From Brevibacillus laterosporus (GTDB lineage: Bacteria; Bacillota; Bacilli; Brevibacillales; Brevibacillaceae), in contig NZ_JAUKFY010000017.1 of NCBI RefSeq assembly GCF_030489605.1, positions 1 through 64,000 on the forward strand: 64,000 nucleotides of DNA. Reading direction: 5' to 3'. This document shows, piece by piece, positions 36,501 to 45,595 of the stretch. Within the stretch, counting starts at the first letter, position 1. Each line of letters starts with the position of its first letter. The position numbers were made by a program, and so were the translations under genes. The notes below the pieces were generated by a model, which saw nothing but the letters and a program-made list of their open reading frames with translations, ran no database searches and was not told the origin of the DNA.

Positions 36501-38987
36501 ATGAACAACAACCGGGATTGGATTGAAATACGGGGAGCAAGACAAAATAATTTAAAGAATATTAGCGTCAAATTTCCAAGAAATAAGTTATCAGTGGTAA
36601 CAGGTGTATCTGGCTCAGGTAAATCTACCTTGTTGTTTGATATTTTGTGTCAGGAGGGAGAACGGAAGTTTATAGGCGCAATTGGTAGAATAGCGGATCA
36701 TGTACAGAGACCTGATTATGACGAAATTTATGGATTATCTCCCATTATTAGTGTGAGTCAGCAGCAATGTAATAAAAATCCCCGGTCAACGGTCGGAACC
36801 TACAGTGAAATTTATACATACCTCCGGCTTCTGTATACAGCTATTGGAGAGAGGGCATGTCCTCATTGTGCGAAAACAATAGAATATTCGATTTTGCGCT
36901 CATCGCCTGTTCATACGATTAAAAACGGTCATGAGGTTTTGGAGGTGCATTCTTGTCCATTTTGTCATAAGCCTGTAGAAAATATTACGATGGCCCACTT
37001 TTCTTTTAACACCTTAGCCGGGGCTTGTCCAAAATGCTTCGGTCTAGGGAAAATCGTCGAACCAAATTTTGAAACGATTCTTGATGCTTCTCTTTCTATT
37101 AAAGAAGGCGGGATTAAGGTTTGGAAGAAAGGCTTTGTTTGGCATTTCGGTCCTTTGCTTGTCCGGGCGGCCAAATACTATGGGATTCCTTTTCGAGAGG
37201 AGGATTTACATACTCCAATCGGTGAGCTTGATGAGGCCATGAAAACACTGCTTTTCTATGGTACGGAGGATGAGCGAATAAGAGCCTTGAGACCGGATAA
37301 ACCAGCTCCGAAAGATATGAAAGAAGGGAAATACGAGGGTGCTGTTAATAGTCTGATGAGGCGTTATTTTGAAGAATCCCAGCAAGATGAAAGCGTTGAA
37401 AGAGAGGAATATATGCCGTTTCTACAACATGCAGTCTGCCCCGAATGCCAAGGGACTCGATTGAAGAAGGCTAGCCTAGAAGTAAAAGTGAACGACACAT
37501 CGATCCATCAACTCTTTTCAAAATCAATCGAAACGCTGAACGGTTGGATTGATGCTTTGAAAAATCATTTGTCTGTCTTAAATTATGAAGCCGTTCGTCC
37601 TATTTTGGCAGACCTGAAGGAGAGAATTGAGGGTCTATGTAAAGATGGATTAGGATATTTATCTCTCGATCGAACTTTTACGACGCTATCAGGTGGTGAG
37701 ACACAGAGATTACGGCTGGCTGCTCTGTTAAACTCTAATTTAACAGGCATAGTCTGCGTGCTGGACGAGCCGACTACAGGATTACATCCGCAAGATACCG
37801 ATAAATTGATCTCCTCCTTGCAATTACTGCGTGATCTTGGCAATACAGTGATTGTGATTGAGCATGATTTAGAGCTCGTCAAGCACGCAGATTACGTTGT
37901 AGATATCGGTCCTGAGGCGGGGAGTGAAGGCGGCTTTCTAGTTGTACAAGGATCGCCTGATGAAGTACAAAATACAGGAAACTCCGTAACAGGTGAATGC
38001 TTGAGACAGAATAAAAAAGCGATCAGGCAAACAACGAGGGAATGTCAGGCTGGCTTACAAATCAAACAAGCAAGTAGCCATAATTTAAAGAATGTGGACG
38101 TGCATATCCCATTACATGTGATGACGGCTATTGTCGGTGTTTCAGGCTCCGGTAAGTCAACGTTAATCTTTGATGAGCTGCTGGAGAAGTGGGATCGTAA
38201 CATGGAAGAGAGAGCAAAAATCAATCGAATAGTAGTAGTCGATCAATCCTCAATGGGCAGAATCGAACGTTCTAATGCGGCTACCTACACCAAAGTGTTC
38301 GATGATATTCGTCAGGCTTTTAAAGAAACAGCACACCGACAAGGTATAAAAATAACAGCATCTGATTTTTCCTTCAATGTGGCGGGAGGTAGATGCGGGC
38401 ACTGTAAAGGCACAGGAAAAATAAAGCTACAAATGCATTTTATGTCCCCGCGCTATCTGGTTTGTCCTACTTGTGAGGGAAAGCGTTATAATGAAAATGT
38501 ACTGCAAGTAAAAATAGATGGATGTAACATTGCTGATGTATTAGAGATGACTGTCAAGCAAGCGCTAGCTTTGTTTTCAAAAATGGATAAAATCAAACAA
38601 AAGCTTGTCTACTTAGATAAAATTGGCTTAGGATATATAAAATTGGGTCAACCAGCAAATACCTTGTCTGGTGGAGAGGCACAAAGAATTAAATTGGCCT
38701 CGGAGCTAGCTACTGCTGATGGACGAAATACACTGTATATTTTAGATGAACCTTCAGTGGGATTACATGAAAGCGATACCGATAAACTCATTCAGGTCCT
38801 CCATGAATTAGTCGATAGAGGAAACAGTGTTGTTGTTATCGAGCATCATTTGAGCTTGATCCGTCAGGCTGATTGGATTATTGAGATGGGGCCAGGAGGT
38901 GGGGAAGACGGAGGGCGCGTGATCGCCCAAGGAACTCCTCAACAACTGAAAGCCAATCCAAATTCTGTTATCAAACCATATTTATAG
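36501..38987 (+). CDS. UvrA-like ABC ATPase, short form
   Basis: The 828-residue protein has two ABC cassettes: Walker A GVSGSGKST at 35-43 and again at 546-554, and signatures LSGGETQRLRLAA and LSGGEAQRIKLAS. It also has zinc-binding cysteine pairs (CPHC/CPFC, CPKC and CGHC/CPTC). It is about 110 residues shorter than housekeeping UvrA (about 940) and matches the class II/DrrC-like group linked to resistance against DNA-binding drugs. MarR and GNAT genes follow at once. GGTGATCAC precedes the ATG. Confidence 0.85.
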   Translation: MNNNRDWIEIRGARQNNLKNISVKFPRNKLSVVTGVSGSGKSTLLFDILCQEGERKFIGAIGRIADHVQRPDYDEIYGLSPIISVSQQQCNKNPRSTVGTYSEIYTYLRLLYTAIGERACPHCAKTIEYSILRSSPVHTIKNGHEVLEVHSCPFCHKPVENITMAHFSFNTLAGACPKCFGLGKIVEPNFETILDASLSIKEGGIKVWKKGFVWHFGPLLVRAAKYYGIPFREEDLHTPIGELDEAMKTLLFYGTEDERIRALRPDKPAPKDMKEGKYEGAVNSLMRRYFEESQQDESVEREEYMPFLQHAVCPECQGTRLKKASLEVKVNDTSIHQLFSKSIETLNGWIDALKNHLSVLNYEAVRPILADLKERIEGLCKDGLGYLSLDRTFTTLSGGETQRLRLAALLNSNLTGIVCVLDEPTTGLHPQDTDKLISSLQLLRDLGNTVIVIEHDLELVKHADYVVDIGPEAGSEGGFLVVQGSPDEVQNTGNSVTGECLRQNKKAIRQTTRECQAGLQIKQASSHNLKNVDVHIPLHVMTAIVGVSGSGKSTLIFDELLEKWDRNMEERAKINRIVVVDQSSMGRIERSNAATYTKVFDDIRQAFKETAHRQGIKITASDFSFNVAGGRCGHCKGTGKIKLQMHFMSPRYLVCPTCEGKRYNENVLQVKIDGCNIADVLEMTVKQALALFSKMDKIKQKLVYLDKIGLGYIKLGQPANTLSGGEAQRIKLASELATADGRNTLYILDEPSVGLHESDTDKLIQVLHELVDRGNSVVVIEHHLSLIRQADWIIEMGPGGGEDGGRVIAQGTPQQLKANPNSVIKPYL

Positions 38988-39009
38988 AGCTTTGAAGGAA
39001 GGTGCTTTT

Positions 39010-39435
39010 TTGACAAAATTCTTGGAGGATAGCTTTATTCCGTTTCAATGTGAAATTGTAAGCCGTCATAATAAATTTAATATCGAGGGAATTACGTCTG
39101 CCCAGTACAATGTTTTAGAGCTTGTCCAAACACAAGGTCCAAAAACAACAAATGAACTGGCGAGTGCACTAGGGATAACGGTATCAGGTATCTCAAAATT
39201 AACCAAAAAACTTTTACAGAAAGGACTGATTGAACAACAACGCAGTCAAGCAGATAGACGGTATTATCATATTGTCTTGACAGAAGCGGGAGAGAGCTTT
39301 CTTAGGAAAGCAGAAAACTCACGCAAGGAGATCATTCAATTAATCGGAAAAGCACTTTCAAAGGAAGAAATCGAAGCCTTTAGCCGAATTTGTTCGAAGT
39401 TGAATACATATTTGACTGATCATAAAGCAAAGTAG
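39010..39435 (+). CDS. MarR-family regulator
   Basis: The 141-residue regulator has the MarR winged helix: QYNVLELVQTQGPKTTNELASAL, then ISKLTKKLLQKGLIEQQRSQADRRYYHIVLTEAG. I choose the TTG at 39010, since GAAGGAAGGTG lies just upstream; the frame's first TTG (38992) has no ribosome binding site. It sits 22 bases after the UvrA-like gene and likely regulates that operon. Confidence 0.83.
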   Translation: MTKFLEDSFIPFQCEIVSRHNKFNIEGITSAQYNVLELVQTQGPKTTNELASALGITVSGISKLTKKLLQKGLIEQQRSQADRRYYHIVLTEAGESFLRKAENSRKEIIQLIGKALSKEEIEAFSRICSKLNTYLTDHKAK

Positions 39436-39447
39436 GTGATTGACGAT

Positions 39448-40317
39448 ATGAATGGGCTAGAAAATACAATATCCCCGATAACAAAATTTGAAGAGTCTGA
39501 TATTCCAGGATTAATAAAGCTTTCGTCTTCTGTAGGTTGGGATTATGACCAAAATGAAATCAACACCATTTTGCTATCAGGCAATGTTTATGGACATAAA
39601 AACAAAGACGGGAGAATTGTCTCAAGTGCAGCCATTATCCCGTATGGCGTCAAACTAGCCTCTATTGGCATGGTCATTGTAAGTCCGGAATATCGAGGAC
39701 TGGGCTTAGGAAGAAAAGCTACGCAAAAATGCATAGAATCGATTCCTGATTATACACCAGCTATGCTGATTGCCACAGAGGATGGGAAACCCATGTATGA
39801 AAAGATGGGCTTTCATTCTACAGACTGTGTTCATAAATATCTTTGCTCAAATTATTGTTTTACCCCTTATAGCAGGAATATAGCAGCTAATATACAGGCG
39901 ATGCAAAAGGAAGATTTGCCACAGGTCATAAAAATAGATAAAGATGCCTTTGGTGTCGAGAGAGGAGCTTTTCTTCGCCATAGATATAATCAGGCAAAAG
40001 AGGCAGTGCTTGTGAAAAGTCCTGACGGTCAGGTAGTAGGCTATGGTTTATCTATACTTGGACCCATTAATCTCATAGTAGGCCCTATCGTCGCTCCGAA
40101 TGCTGATATAGCATTCGCAATCGTTAATCAATTGGCTATGAAGCATTCAGGTAAGGTAAGAATTGATGTACCCTCAGAAAATGAGCCGTTTATGTCTTAT
40201 ATTGAAGCATGCGGGTTTGAAAAGGTGAGTCAGCCGCCTATCATGATTACAAAAGCAAATCATTTACCTGCTCGTAACAAAACATTATTCGGAATTGCAG
40301 CACAGATATTTGGATGA
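39448..40317 (+). CDS. Two-domain GNAT acetyltransferase
   Basis: The 289-residue protein has an N-terminal GNAT domain with the acetyl-CoA loop VIVSPEYRGLGLGRKAT (about 78-95). A second, degenerate GNAT-like half starts near residue 150 (NIQAMQKEDLPQVIKIDKDAFG). The layout matches YitI-like acetyltransferases of Bacillales. The ATG at 39448 has AGGTGAT upstream and follows the MarR gene by 12 bases. In this operon it could inactivate the compound sensed by MarR. Confidence 0.8.
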   Translation: MNGLENTISPITKFEESDIPGLIKLSSSVGWDYDQNEINTILLSGNVYGHKNKDGRIVSSAAIIPYGVKLASIGMVIVSPEYRGLGLGRKATQKCIESIPDYTPAMLIATEDGKPMYEKMGFHSTDCVHKYLCSNYCFTPYSRNIAANIQAMQKEDLPQVIKIDKDAFGVERGAFLRHRYNQAKEAVLVKSPDGQVVGYGLSILGPINLIVGPIVAPNADIAFAIVNQLAMKHSGKVRIDVPSENEPFMSYIEACGFEKVSQPPIMITKANHLPARNKTLFGIAAQIFG

Positions 40318-40371
40318 AGTTCCAGCTCCGAATGAAGCAACCATTAGCTTCAACAGCCGGTAGCAGTTACT

Positions 40372-40550
40372 CGCGAAATGACTGACTATCAAATTTTTTT
40401 CAAGATCGTCAAGTGCAAATGACAGCTTACGGAGCTGATTTGAAGGTTATTGCTAACTTTTCAAAGCAAGATTTCACTCATGAAGGTAAACTCATTAAAG
40501 CCGGTTCTCTAATCATAACAGATGGGGATAAGCAGATCGTGTATCAGTAG
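40372..40550 (+). pseudogene. C-terminal remnant of a larger protein, frameshifted
   Basis: About 49 codons in one frame end in TAG at 40548-40550 (QMTAYGADLKVIANF, then a beta-rich tail GKLIKAGSLIITDGDK). Upstream, the frame EMTDYQIFF joins it only if one base is changed in the run of seven T near 40400. The tail resembles the end of large bacterial glycoside hydrolases, but I cannot name the family. No start or ribosome binding site is present. It fills an otherwise empty 350-base gap. Confidence 0.45.
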
Positions 40551-40674
40551 ACAAAAGTGTAAGAAGATATGCAAATTCAATCCTAATGGGAGTATAAAAC
40601 GTTATAATAGGAAAAAGAGAGAGTTCTAACTGACAATCTCATTTTGCTATTATAATCGTGAGGTGACGGCATCC

Positions 40675-41160
40675 ATGTTTCAAGCAGAGGGATATACAGG
40701 CAATAAACAAGAGAACTATGAGCTTCTTTTAAAACAGCTAGATGCATTAGTAGATGGGGAGCCCAATGTGCTCGCTAATCTGAGTAATGCAACTGCTTTA
40801 TTAAATCAATTTTTGACGGAAGTAAATTGGGTAGGGTTCTACCTATATGACAAGGAGCAAGACTTACTAATTCTTGGTCCTTTCCAAGGACTGCCGGCTT
40901 GCACACGTATTCCAACAGGGAGGGGAGTGTGTGGAACAGCAGTTTTGAAACGATGCACGATGAGAGTAGCAGATGTCCATGCTTTCCCAGGCCATATTGC
41001 TTGCGATGCGGCATCTCGCTCTGAAATTGTTATTCCCATTTTTAAAGGGGAAGAAATCTATGGGGTGCTCGATATCGACAGCCCGATTACAGATCGTTTT
41101 GACGAAACAGACGAGAAGTATTTAGAAGAATTTGTCCTACGTGTAGCAAAGTGTTTGTAG
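40675..41160 (+). CDS. Free methionine-(R)-sulfoxide reductase (GAF domain)
   Basis: The 161-residue GAF-domain protein carries the three cysteines of the fRMsr family (C76, C86, C110), with the same 10 and 24 residue spacing as E. coli YebR (C84, C94, C118). Conserved segments are NWVGFYL, GRGVCGTA, IACDAASRSEIVIPI and GVLDIDSP. It reduces free Met-R-O with thioredoxin. GAGGTG precedes the ATG at 40675 by 9 bases. Confidence 0.92.
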   Translation: MFQAEGYTGNKQENYELLLKQLDALVDGEPNVLANLSNATALLNQFLTEVNWVGFYLYDKEQDLLILGPFQGLPACTRIPTGRGVCGTAVLKRCTMRVADVHAFPGHIACDAASRSEIVIPIFKGEEIYGVLDIDSPITDRFDETDEKYLEEFVLRVAKCL

Positions 41161-41198
41161 AATAAAACAAAAGAGATAGCAGAATAGAAATGACTAAC

Positions 41199-41237
41199 AA
41201 CCAAGCGTCTCATGAACAAGCGCGCTTGGTTTCTTTT
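41199..41237 (+). terminator. Terminator after the fRMsr gene
   Basis: AACCAAGCG pairs with CGCTTGGTT, followed by TCTTTTT. Confidence 0.85.
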
Positions 41238-41367
41238 TGGTACATAACGAATGGGTATGGTGGTAAGGCCTATCTGACAAATACCACGAATTCTTGACAA
41301 CACTCTACCTCTTTTATATATTTTACTCAATTAAATTTTTAGTATGTAAAATAAGGTGGTAGTCATT

Positions 41368-41787
41368 TTGGAAGATAATCATTCTGTTGCTCATGAAATC
41401 CAAACATTGATGATCGAAATGAGTGGTGTGCAGCAAAAATCTAAAGCTTTTATGGATCTTTTTGTCAAAGATGACGTTTTATCACAAAATCATGTAATGT
41501 TGTTAGTCGGCTTGAAACTAATGAATAGTCTAAGAATCACCGAAATCGCTGAACGATTTCTCATTACAGCGGGTGCGGCAACCTCGATGTGTGACAAATT
41601 AGAAGAGCTTGGTCTCGTTAGTAGAATTCGGACCAAAGAGGATCGTAGAGTGGTTTTGGTAGTTCTTACAGAAAAAGGACAAGATAAAATAAACGAACTA
41701 TTCAAAGGCTTTTCTAAGAAAAAGCTACGTGAGATGGCTAATGTATTTAAACAAGTGAATGAATTATTGTCAACAATTGTTGAGTAG
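41368..41787 (+). CDS. MarR-family regulator, second copy type
   Basis: The 139-residue regulator has a winged helix (LRITEIAERFLITAGAATSMCDKLEELGLVSRIRTKEDRRVVLVVLTEKG). The likely start is TTG 41368, since AAGGTGG lies 8 bases upstream; an in-frame GTG at 41356 overlaps that site. It is followed by a terminator, then AT-rich direct repeats and a small membrane protein gene that may be its target. Confidence 0.8.
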   Translation: MEDNHSVAHEIQTLMIEMSGVQQKSKAFMDLFVKDDVLSQNHVMLLVGLKLMNSLRITEIAERFLITAGAATSMCDKLEELGLVSRIRTKEDRRVVLVVLTEKGQDKINELFKGFSKKKLREMANVFKQVNELLSTIVE

Positions 41788-41819
41788 ATGAAATAAAAAT
41801 AGAATGCGAAGAAAGATGG

Positions 41820-41847
41820 GCTGTTCTTATCAAGAGCAGCTTTTTTT
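41820..41847 (+). terminator. Terminator after the second MarR gene
   Basis: GCTGTTCTT pairs with AAGAGCAGC (one G-T pair) around a 3-base loop, followed by seven T. Confidence 0.8.
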
Positions 41848-41870
41848 ATTCTACTTACTTTATTTACAGA

Positions 41871-41941
41871 AAAATATATCTATATTAAATTATATCTGAG
41901 GAATATTTTAGTTACTAAAATATATACATATTAAATTGTGT
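41871..41941. repeat. Two imperfect 25-base direct repeats
   Basis: AAAATATATCTATATTAAAT (start of copy one, 41871-41895) recurs as AAAATATATACATATTAAAT (copy two, 41917-41941), 46 bases apart. Each is itself a partial dyad. They lie between a MarR gene and the small membrane protein gene, where an operator would be expected. Confidence 0.5.
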
Positions 41942-42023
41942 GAAAACTAGTAAATAGAATCTGGGGGAATGACGTTGCCTGCTTCAATTGAAAAGATTCA
42001 ATGTAATAGAAAGGAAGACATAC

Positions 42024-42317
42024 ATGATGGGAAGTAAGTATCTTCAATATTTGTGCAGAGGTGTAGTGGGTCTGGTTGCAGTGCCAGTACTTGCTGTCTT
42101 CTCTATAGGAATGTACATTTGCTCCTTTGTCTCAGTGATTGGGGGAGTGCTGTATATAGTGGGGATTGACATTCATATAAGCCTTTGGAAGTTTGGTCAG
42201 GTATCACAGCTTTCTAGTTTTTTTATTGCAGTAATGTTTGGTGGGATTTTATTACTACTGGCTGTTCGAAGCTGGAGGCTGTTTCAAATATCTTGTCACT
42301 ATGTTAAGAAAAGCTGA
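42024..42317 (+). CDS. Small membrane protein, unknown
   Basis: The 97-residue product has about three hydrophobic helices (LVAVPVLAVFSIGMYI, VIGGVLYIVGI and FFIAVMFGGILLLLAV) and a basic C-terminus. AAAGGAAG precedes the ATG at 42024. No family was recognised. Its position after the MarR gene and the direct repeats suggests a regulated membrane component. Confidence 0.55.
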   Translation: MMGSKYLQYLCRGVVGLVAVPVLAVFSIGMYICSFVSVIGGVLYIVGIDIHISLWKFGQVSQLSSFFIAVMFGGILLLLAVRSWRLFQISCHYVKKS

Positions 42318-42488
42318 AATATACCGAATGGTTCATGATATAAGAAAAAAGAACATGTATAATGAATAACAGGATATATGAATTCATTTTTTTGCTGTTC
42401 GAATCATTTTTTTCTCCAACCTGTTTGGGAAGCTCCTACTTTTTTACTAGTCTATGTTGATCATTTTTGAGGAGGAAACGAGGAAGTA

Positions 42489-43025
42489 ATGATTAATCTA
42501 GGGACATTTCAAGTTACATCTGGGGCATTAGTGGTATCAGATCCTTGCTATAATTATGAACAAGGCATTTCAGGAGTTGTAGAGGAAGCGGTAGTCGGTA
42601 CGTGGATTGGCGTAATTGATCGAATAGACACAGGAGATTGGGGAGAGCGATGTGCCTTAGTTTGTGCTTATCACGAGTCAATTGATCTTGAACAGGTGAC
42701 GAATTGGGAAGTATGTGACTTTATTGTAGGAGTAGACAGTGGTCAAGCGGGAATCTTTGAGCGTCAAATCTATCGAGTGGATGAGTCTGTAATGGGAGAA
42801 ACGAAATTCATGCCTGAGCAAAGATGGTATTCTTCCTGCTGCGACCAAACATTGAGTGAACTCCAAGCTGGAGTGATTAATGGTGGTGTCGTTTCTAGCT
42901 CGGGATTTGGCGACGGTGGCTATGAGGCATTTATCGCGAAAAATGCTGAAGGAAAAGTAATTGCGGTACAGATAATATATATTACTGAAGAGGATTTGCT
43001 TGAAGAGGAGGAAGACGAGGAGTAG
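42489..43025 (+). CDS. Hypothetical protein, DUF4241-like
   Basis: The 178-residue acidic protein opens LGTFQVTSGALVVSDPCY and carries VDSGQAGIF, WYSSCCDQT and SSSGFGDGGYEAF. These remind me of the DUF4241 group, often listed near toxin-immunity genes, but the match is from memory and uncertain. It ends in a Glu/Asp-rich tail. GAGGAGG lies upstream of the ATG. It is a single gene ended by a terminator. Confidence 0.55.
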   Translation: MINLGTFQVTSGALVVSDPCYNYEQGISGVVEEAVVGTWIGVIDRIDTGDWGERCALVCAYHESIDLEQVTNWEVCDFIVGVDSGQAGIFERQIYRVDESVMGETKFMPEQRWYSSCCDQTLSELQAGVINGGVVSSSGFGDGGYEAFIAKNAEGKVIAVQIIYITEEDLLEEEEDEE

Positions 43026-43035
43026 CCTGGCATCC

Positions 43036-43062
43036 AAAGGGACCTGCACGGTTCCTTTTTTT
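43036..43062 (+). terminator. Terminator after the DUF4241-like gene
   Basis: AAAGGGACC pairs with GGTTCCTTT, followed by a T run. Confidence 0.75.
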
Positions 43063-43169
43063 GCATTATTTTCCGATATTTCTACTATTATTGCTCGTTA
43101 TCAAATATATTCAATTCAAGTAAGTTTCATAGAAGAGTGGCAGGGATATTTGAATGAGAGGAGAAGCCC

Positions 43170-44102
43170 GTGAAGAAAAAAATCGTATACATATTAGATG
43201 AATTTATAGATATCGGCACCTATACAAAGGATTATAAAATAGTAACTTCATCAATTGGTTACGACAACAAGATCTACATATTACTAGTGAATAAAATACC
43301 AGAAAGAATAAACGGAATGTTTGTTCAATCTCAAACACCAAATTGCTTTATTTATAAAGTACTAATCATTACTGAAGATGGCCAGGTACATGAAACATCG
43401 CTAGCCAAACAACGATATCATTATCATTTTATACAGCCCCTAAATGACAATAACCTGTTGGTAGTGGGTGCAAGAACGAGGTATTTTGGCCCAGACAATT
43501 TCGAGCTGAACGGTAAAATATTTGATTTGAACGGGAAGCTAATCAAGAAGCTGCTGCTAGGAGATGGGATTCAACATGTTCAAGTATCTCCTAACGGCAC
43601 TATTTGGACAGGTTTTTTTGGTGAAGGGGTCTTCGGCAATTATGGATGGGCCGATCCGATTGGAGCTTCAGGCCTGGTTGCCTGGGATCAAGAAGGAAAA
43701 CAAATATTCTCAAATCATAAGGCAGATATCTATGATTGTTATGCATTAAATGTAGTTAGTGACCAAGAGATTTGGTTCTATTACTATACCGACTTTCACT
43801 TGGTGAAAATAGCCAACGACCAAATGGAGTTTTTCAATCCTAAGATATCTGGGTCATCAGGTTTCATTACCTATAATAGCTTTTTCTTATTTGATAAAGG
43901 GTATGGTAAACATGATGAATATATTTTATTGAAAAATAATAGTTTTGGTAATTTTATACAAAAATGTGAAGTAAGGTTTATCAATCAAGAAGGGAAGACG
44001 ATCCAGTCCCATGATCGGGATTTTAGGGGGGAGGTTTTGATTCTTAGAGAAGGAGATAGCTTATATAAAGTTCATTTATGTGATATTGTAAATGAAGTGT
44101 GA
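43170..44102 (+). CDS. Hypothetical beta-propeller-like protein
   Basis: The 310-residue product is rich in beta strands with repeated patterns (GKIFDLNGKLIKKLLLGDGI, GLVAWDQEGKQIFSN and EVRFINQEGKTIQSHD), suggesting a propeller. It has no signal peptide. It starts at GTG 43170 with GAGAGGAG upstream. I do not recognise a functional family. It is transcribed alone and lies before a terminator. Confidence 0.55.
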   Translation: MKKKIVYILDEFIDIGTYTKDYKIVTSSIGYDNKIYILLVNKIPERINGMFVQSQTPNCFIYKVLIITEDGQVHETSLAKQRYHYHFIQPLNDNNLLVVGARTRYFGPDNFELNGKIFDLNGKLIKKLLLGDGIQHVQVSPNGTIWTGFFGEGVFGNYGWADPIGASGLVAWDQEGKQIFSNHKADIYDCYALNVVSDQEIWFYYYTDFHLVKIANDQMEFFNPKISGSSGFITYNSFFLFDKGYGKHDEYILLKNNSFGNFIQKCEVRFINQEGKTIQSHDRDFRGEVLILREGDSLYKVHLCDIVNEV

Positions 44103-44237
44103 TTATAGATAGAGGATTTTTCATATAAATGCAGGTTTTCTATCATGTTGAGTGATATATTTTTTCTTTATGATCTATACGAAACCAGAAAATGTTTTTG
44201 TTTAAAAATAAATAATATTACCTGTAAAAACTATGTA

Positions 44238-44297
44238 AAAAACCTTTTGTTGTATTCTCTCTTTGGAAAGACATGCAACATAAAGGTTTTTTATTTT
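44238..44297 (+). terminator. Long-stem terminator in the gap before the bacteriocin locus
   Basis: AAAACCTTTTGTTG pairs with CAACATAAAGGTTTT (one bulge) around a 22-base loop, followed by TTATTTTT. The rest of the 390-base AT-rich gap (44103-44493) shows nothing else recognisable. Confidence 0.7.
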
Positions 44298-44493
44298 TAG
44301 GAATTCGTGAAAATTTATTATATATGGTATGGTCGCGGAATACGTACGATTGGATACAATTTTATGCTGGTAATAAAATTTTGTAATTTTTTATAAAATA
44401 TAATTTTAAGGTAATGTCTGTTATACGTTTTTGTGTTAATTTACAATATATGTTAAGTTTTATTAAAACATAAATTTTAGTGAGGTGTTATCG

Positions 44494-45162
44494 TTGCAAG
44501 AGCATACAGAGATGCCGGTAGTGACAATAAACCATTTGCTCGATTATCTCAAAGAAGAAATTCACTTTGTCCAGCCTTTTTTTTGTAATCCACATTTCTT
44601 CATTGTGACAAACAAGGATGCGAAGAGCATAGATTTCATGTGCTCAGATGGAAAGACGATGAATGGGGAGCTGGAGGACTCTTTTAAGAAGAAAATGATA
44701 GCGTTCTCAATGGAAACGATCCAAGAGGCAAGTTCTACAAGAAATCCTGCTATTCGATATGGGGATGAAATGTTTCCAAATGAACTGCCGGGATGGATCA
44801 GTCTCGGAAGTCCGATCTTTATTAATAATACAAAAAAGGGATATGTCAGCTTAAACTATCAATCACAAGAGCATATCTCTTACATAGTGAATATTTTTTG
44901 CTACATCATTAAAACAGTAGAATGGCAATTAAACAATATAGGTGCTTCCCGGAAAGAGCAGGAACTGGAGAAGAAATTCAAAGATTTTCAGCTAACCAAG
45001 AAAGAATGCGAGATTGTTCATAGTCTTCTTGAAAATATTTCGATTAAAGACATTTCAAAACATCATTTTATATCGGTAGAGACGGTTCGAACCCATGTAA
45101 AAAATATTTATAATAAGGTTGGAGTAAATAATAGAGTAGACTTAGTTAGAACATTTGTATAG
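44494..45162 (+). CDS. LuxR-type HTH regulator beside the bacteriocin gene
   Basis: The 222-residue protein has a C-terminal LuxR-type HTH (about 165-222: LTKKECEIVHSLLENISIKDISKHHFISVETVRTHVKNIYNKVGV). Its N-terminal part is GAF-like and may bind a ligand. I start it at TTG 44494, 6 bases after GAGGTG; a GTG at 44485 overlaps that site. It lies directly before the laterosporulin gene in the same direction and is the obvious candidate activator. Confidence 0.78.
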   Translation: MQEHTEMPVVTINHLLDYLKEEIHFVQPFFCNPHFFIVTNKDAKSIDFMCSDGKTMNGELEDSFKKKMIAFSMETIQEASSTRNPAIRYGDEMFPNELPGWISLGSPIFINNTKKGYVSLNYQSQEHISYIVNIFCYIIKTVEWQLNNIGASRKEQELEKKFKDFQLTKKECEIVHSLLENISIKDISKHHFISVETVRTHVKNIYNKVGVNNRVDLVRTFV

Positions 45163-45209
45163 CTACAGTAGAAAAATCCCCCACGAAGGTGATTTTAAAT
45201 GAAATTGGA

Positions 45210-45220
45210 TATAATATAAT
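45210..45220 (+). promoter_or_regulatory. Candidate -10 region for the bacteriocin transcript
   Basis: TATAATATAAT gives two overlapping perfect -10 hexamers. No good -35 is present at the right distance, as is common for promoters that need an activator. The transcript would have a leader of about 190 bases. That leader contains a small GTTAC/GTAAC hairpin and the palindrome ATTCAAACATTTGAAT (45386-45401) just before the ribosome binding site. Confidence 0.4.
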
Positions 45221-45415
45221 AAAAATGTAAAAGTTACCATATTGAGTAACCTGATAGTTTTACTTCAGTATTCATAATGGTAATTTTTCGAAGTGGTTCG
45301 CAAGTCTTTATATCTCTAGTGCGCTTTTTCCATGGAATAGAGTATGGGGACTGTACCACAAAACAAAATGAATTAAATTCAAAAAATTCAAACATTTGAA
45401 TGGAGGATGAAGAAT

Positions 45416-45568
45416 ATGGCTTGCCAATGTCCAGATGCAATCTCAGGTTGGACTCATACAGATTACCAGTGTCACGGTTTGGAGAAAAAAATGTATAGAC
45501 ATGTTTATGCAATTTGCATGAACGGTTCTCAAGTATATTGCAGAACAGAGTGGGGTAGCAGCTGCTAG
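45416..45568 (+). CDS. Laterosporulin-type defensin-like bacteriocin
   Basis: The 50-codon gene encodes MACQCPDAISGWTHTDYQC and a tail ending YCRTEWGSSC. Six cysteines are at residues 3, 5, 19, 34, 42 and 50. From memory this is laterosporulin of Brevibacillus laterosporus, with Lys for Asn at residue 24 and Ser for Thr at residue 38. The published peptide folds like a defensin with three disulfides and begins with Ala after Met removal. There is no leader or signal peptide. GGAGGATG precedes the ATG. It is transcribed ahead of thiol-redox and export genes. Confidence 0.95.
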   Translation: MACQCPDAISGWTHTDYQCHGLEKKMYRHVYAICMNGSQVYCRTEWGSSC

Positions 45569-45595
45569 GTTCTACACATTGATAAGGGAAGAAAA

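Noticed and set aside
42678..43049. Minus-strand frame of 123 codons over the DUF4241-like gene
   Set aside because: The plus-strand gene has a GAGGAGG site, a protein-like composition and its own terminator; the reverse frame has none of these.
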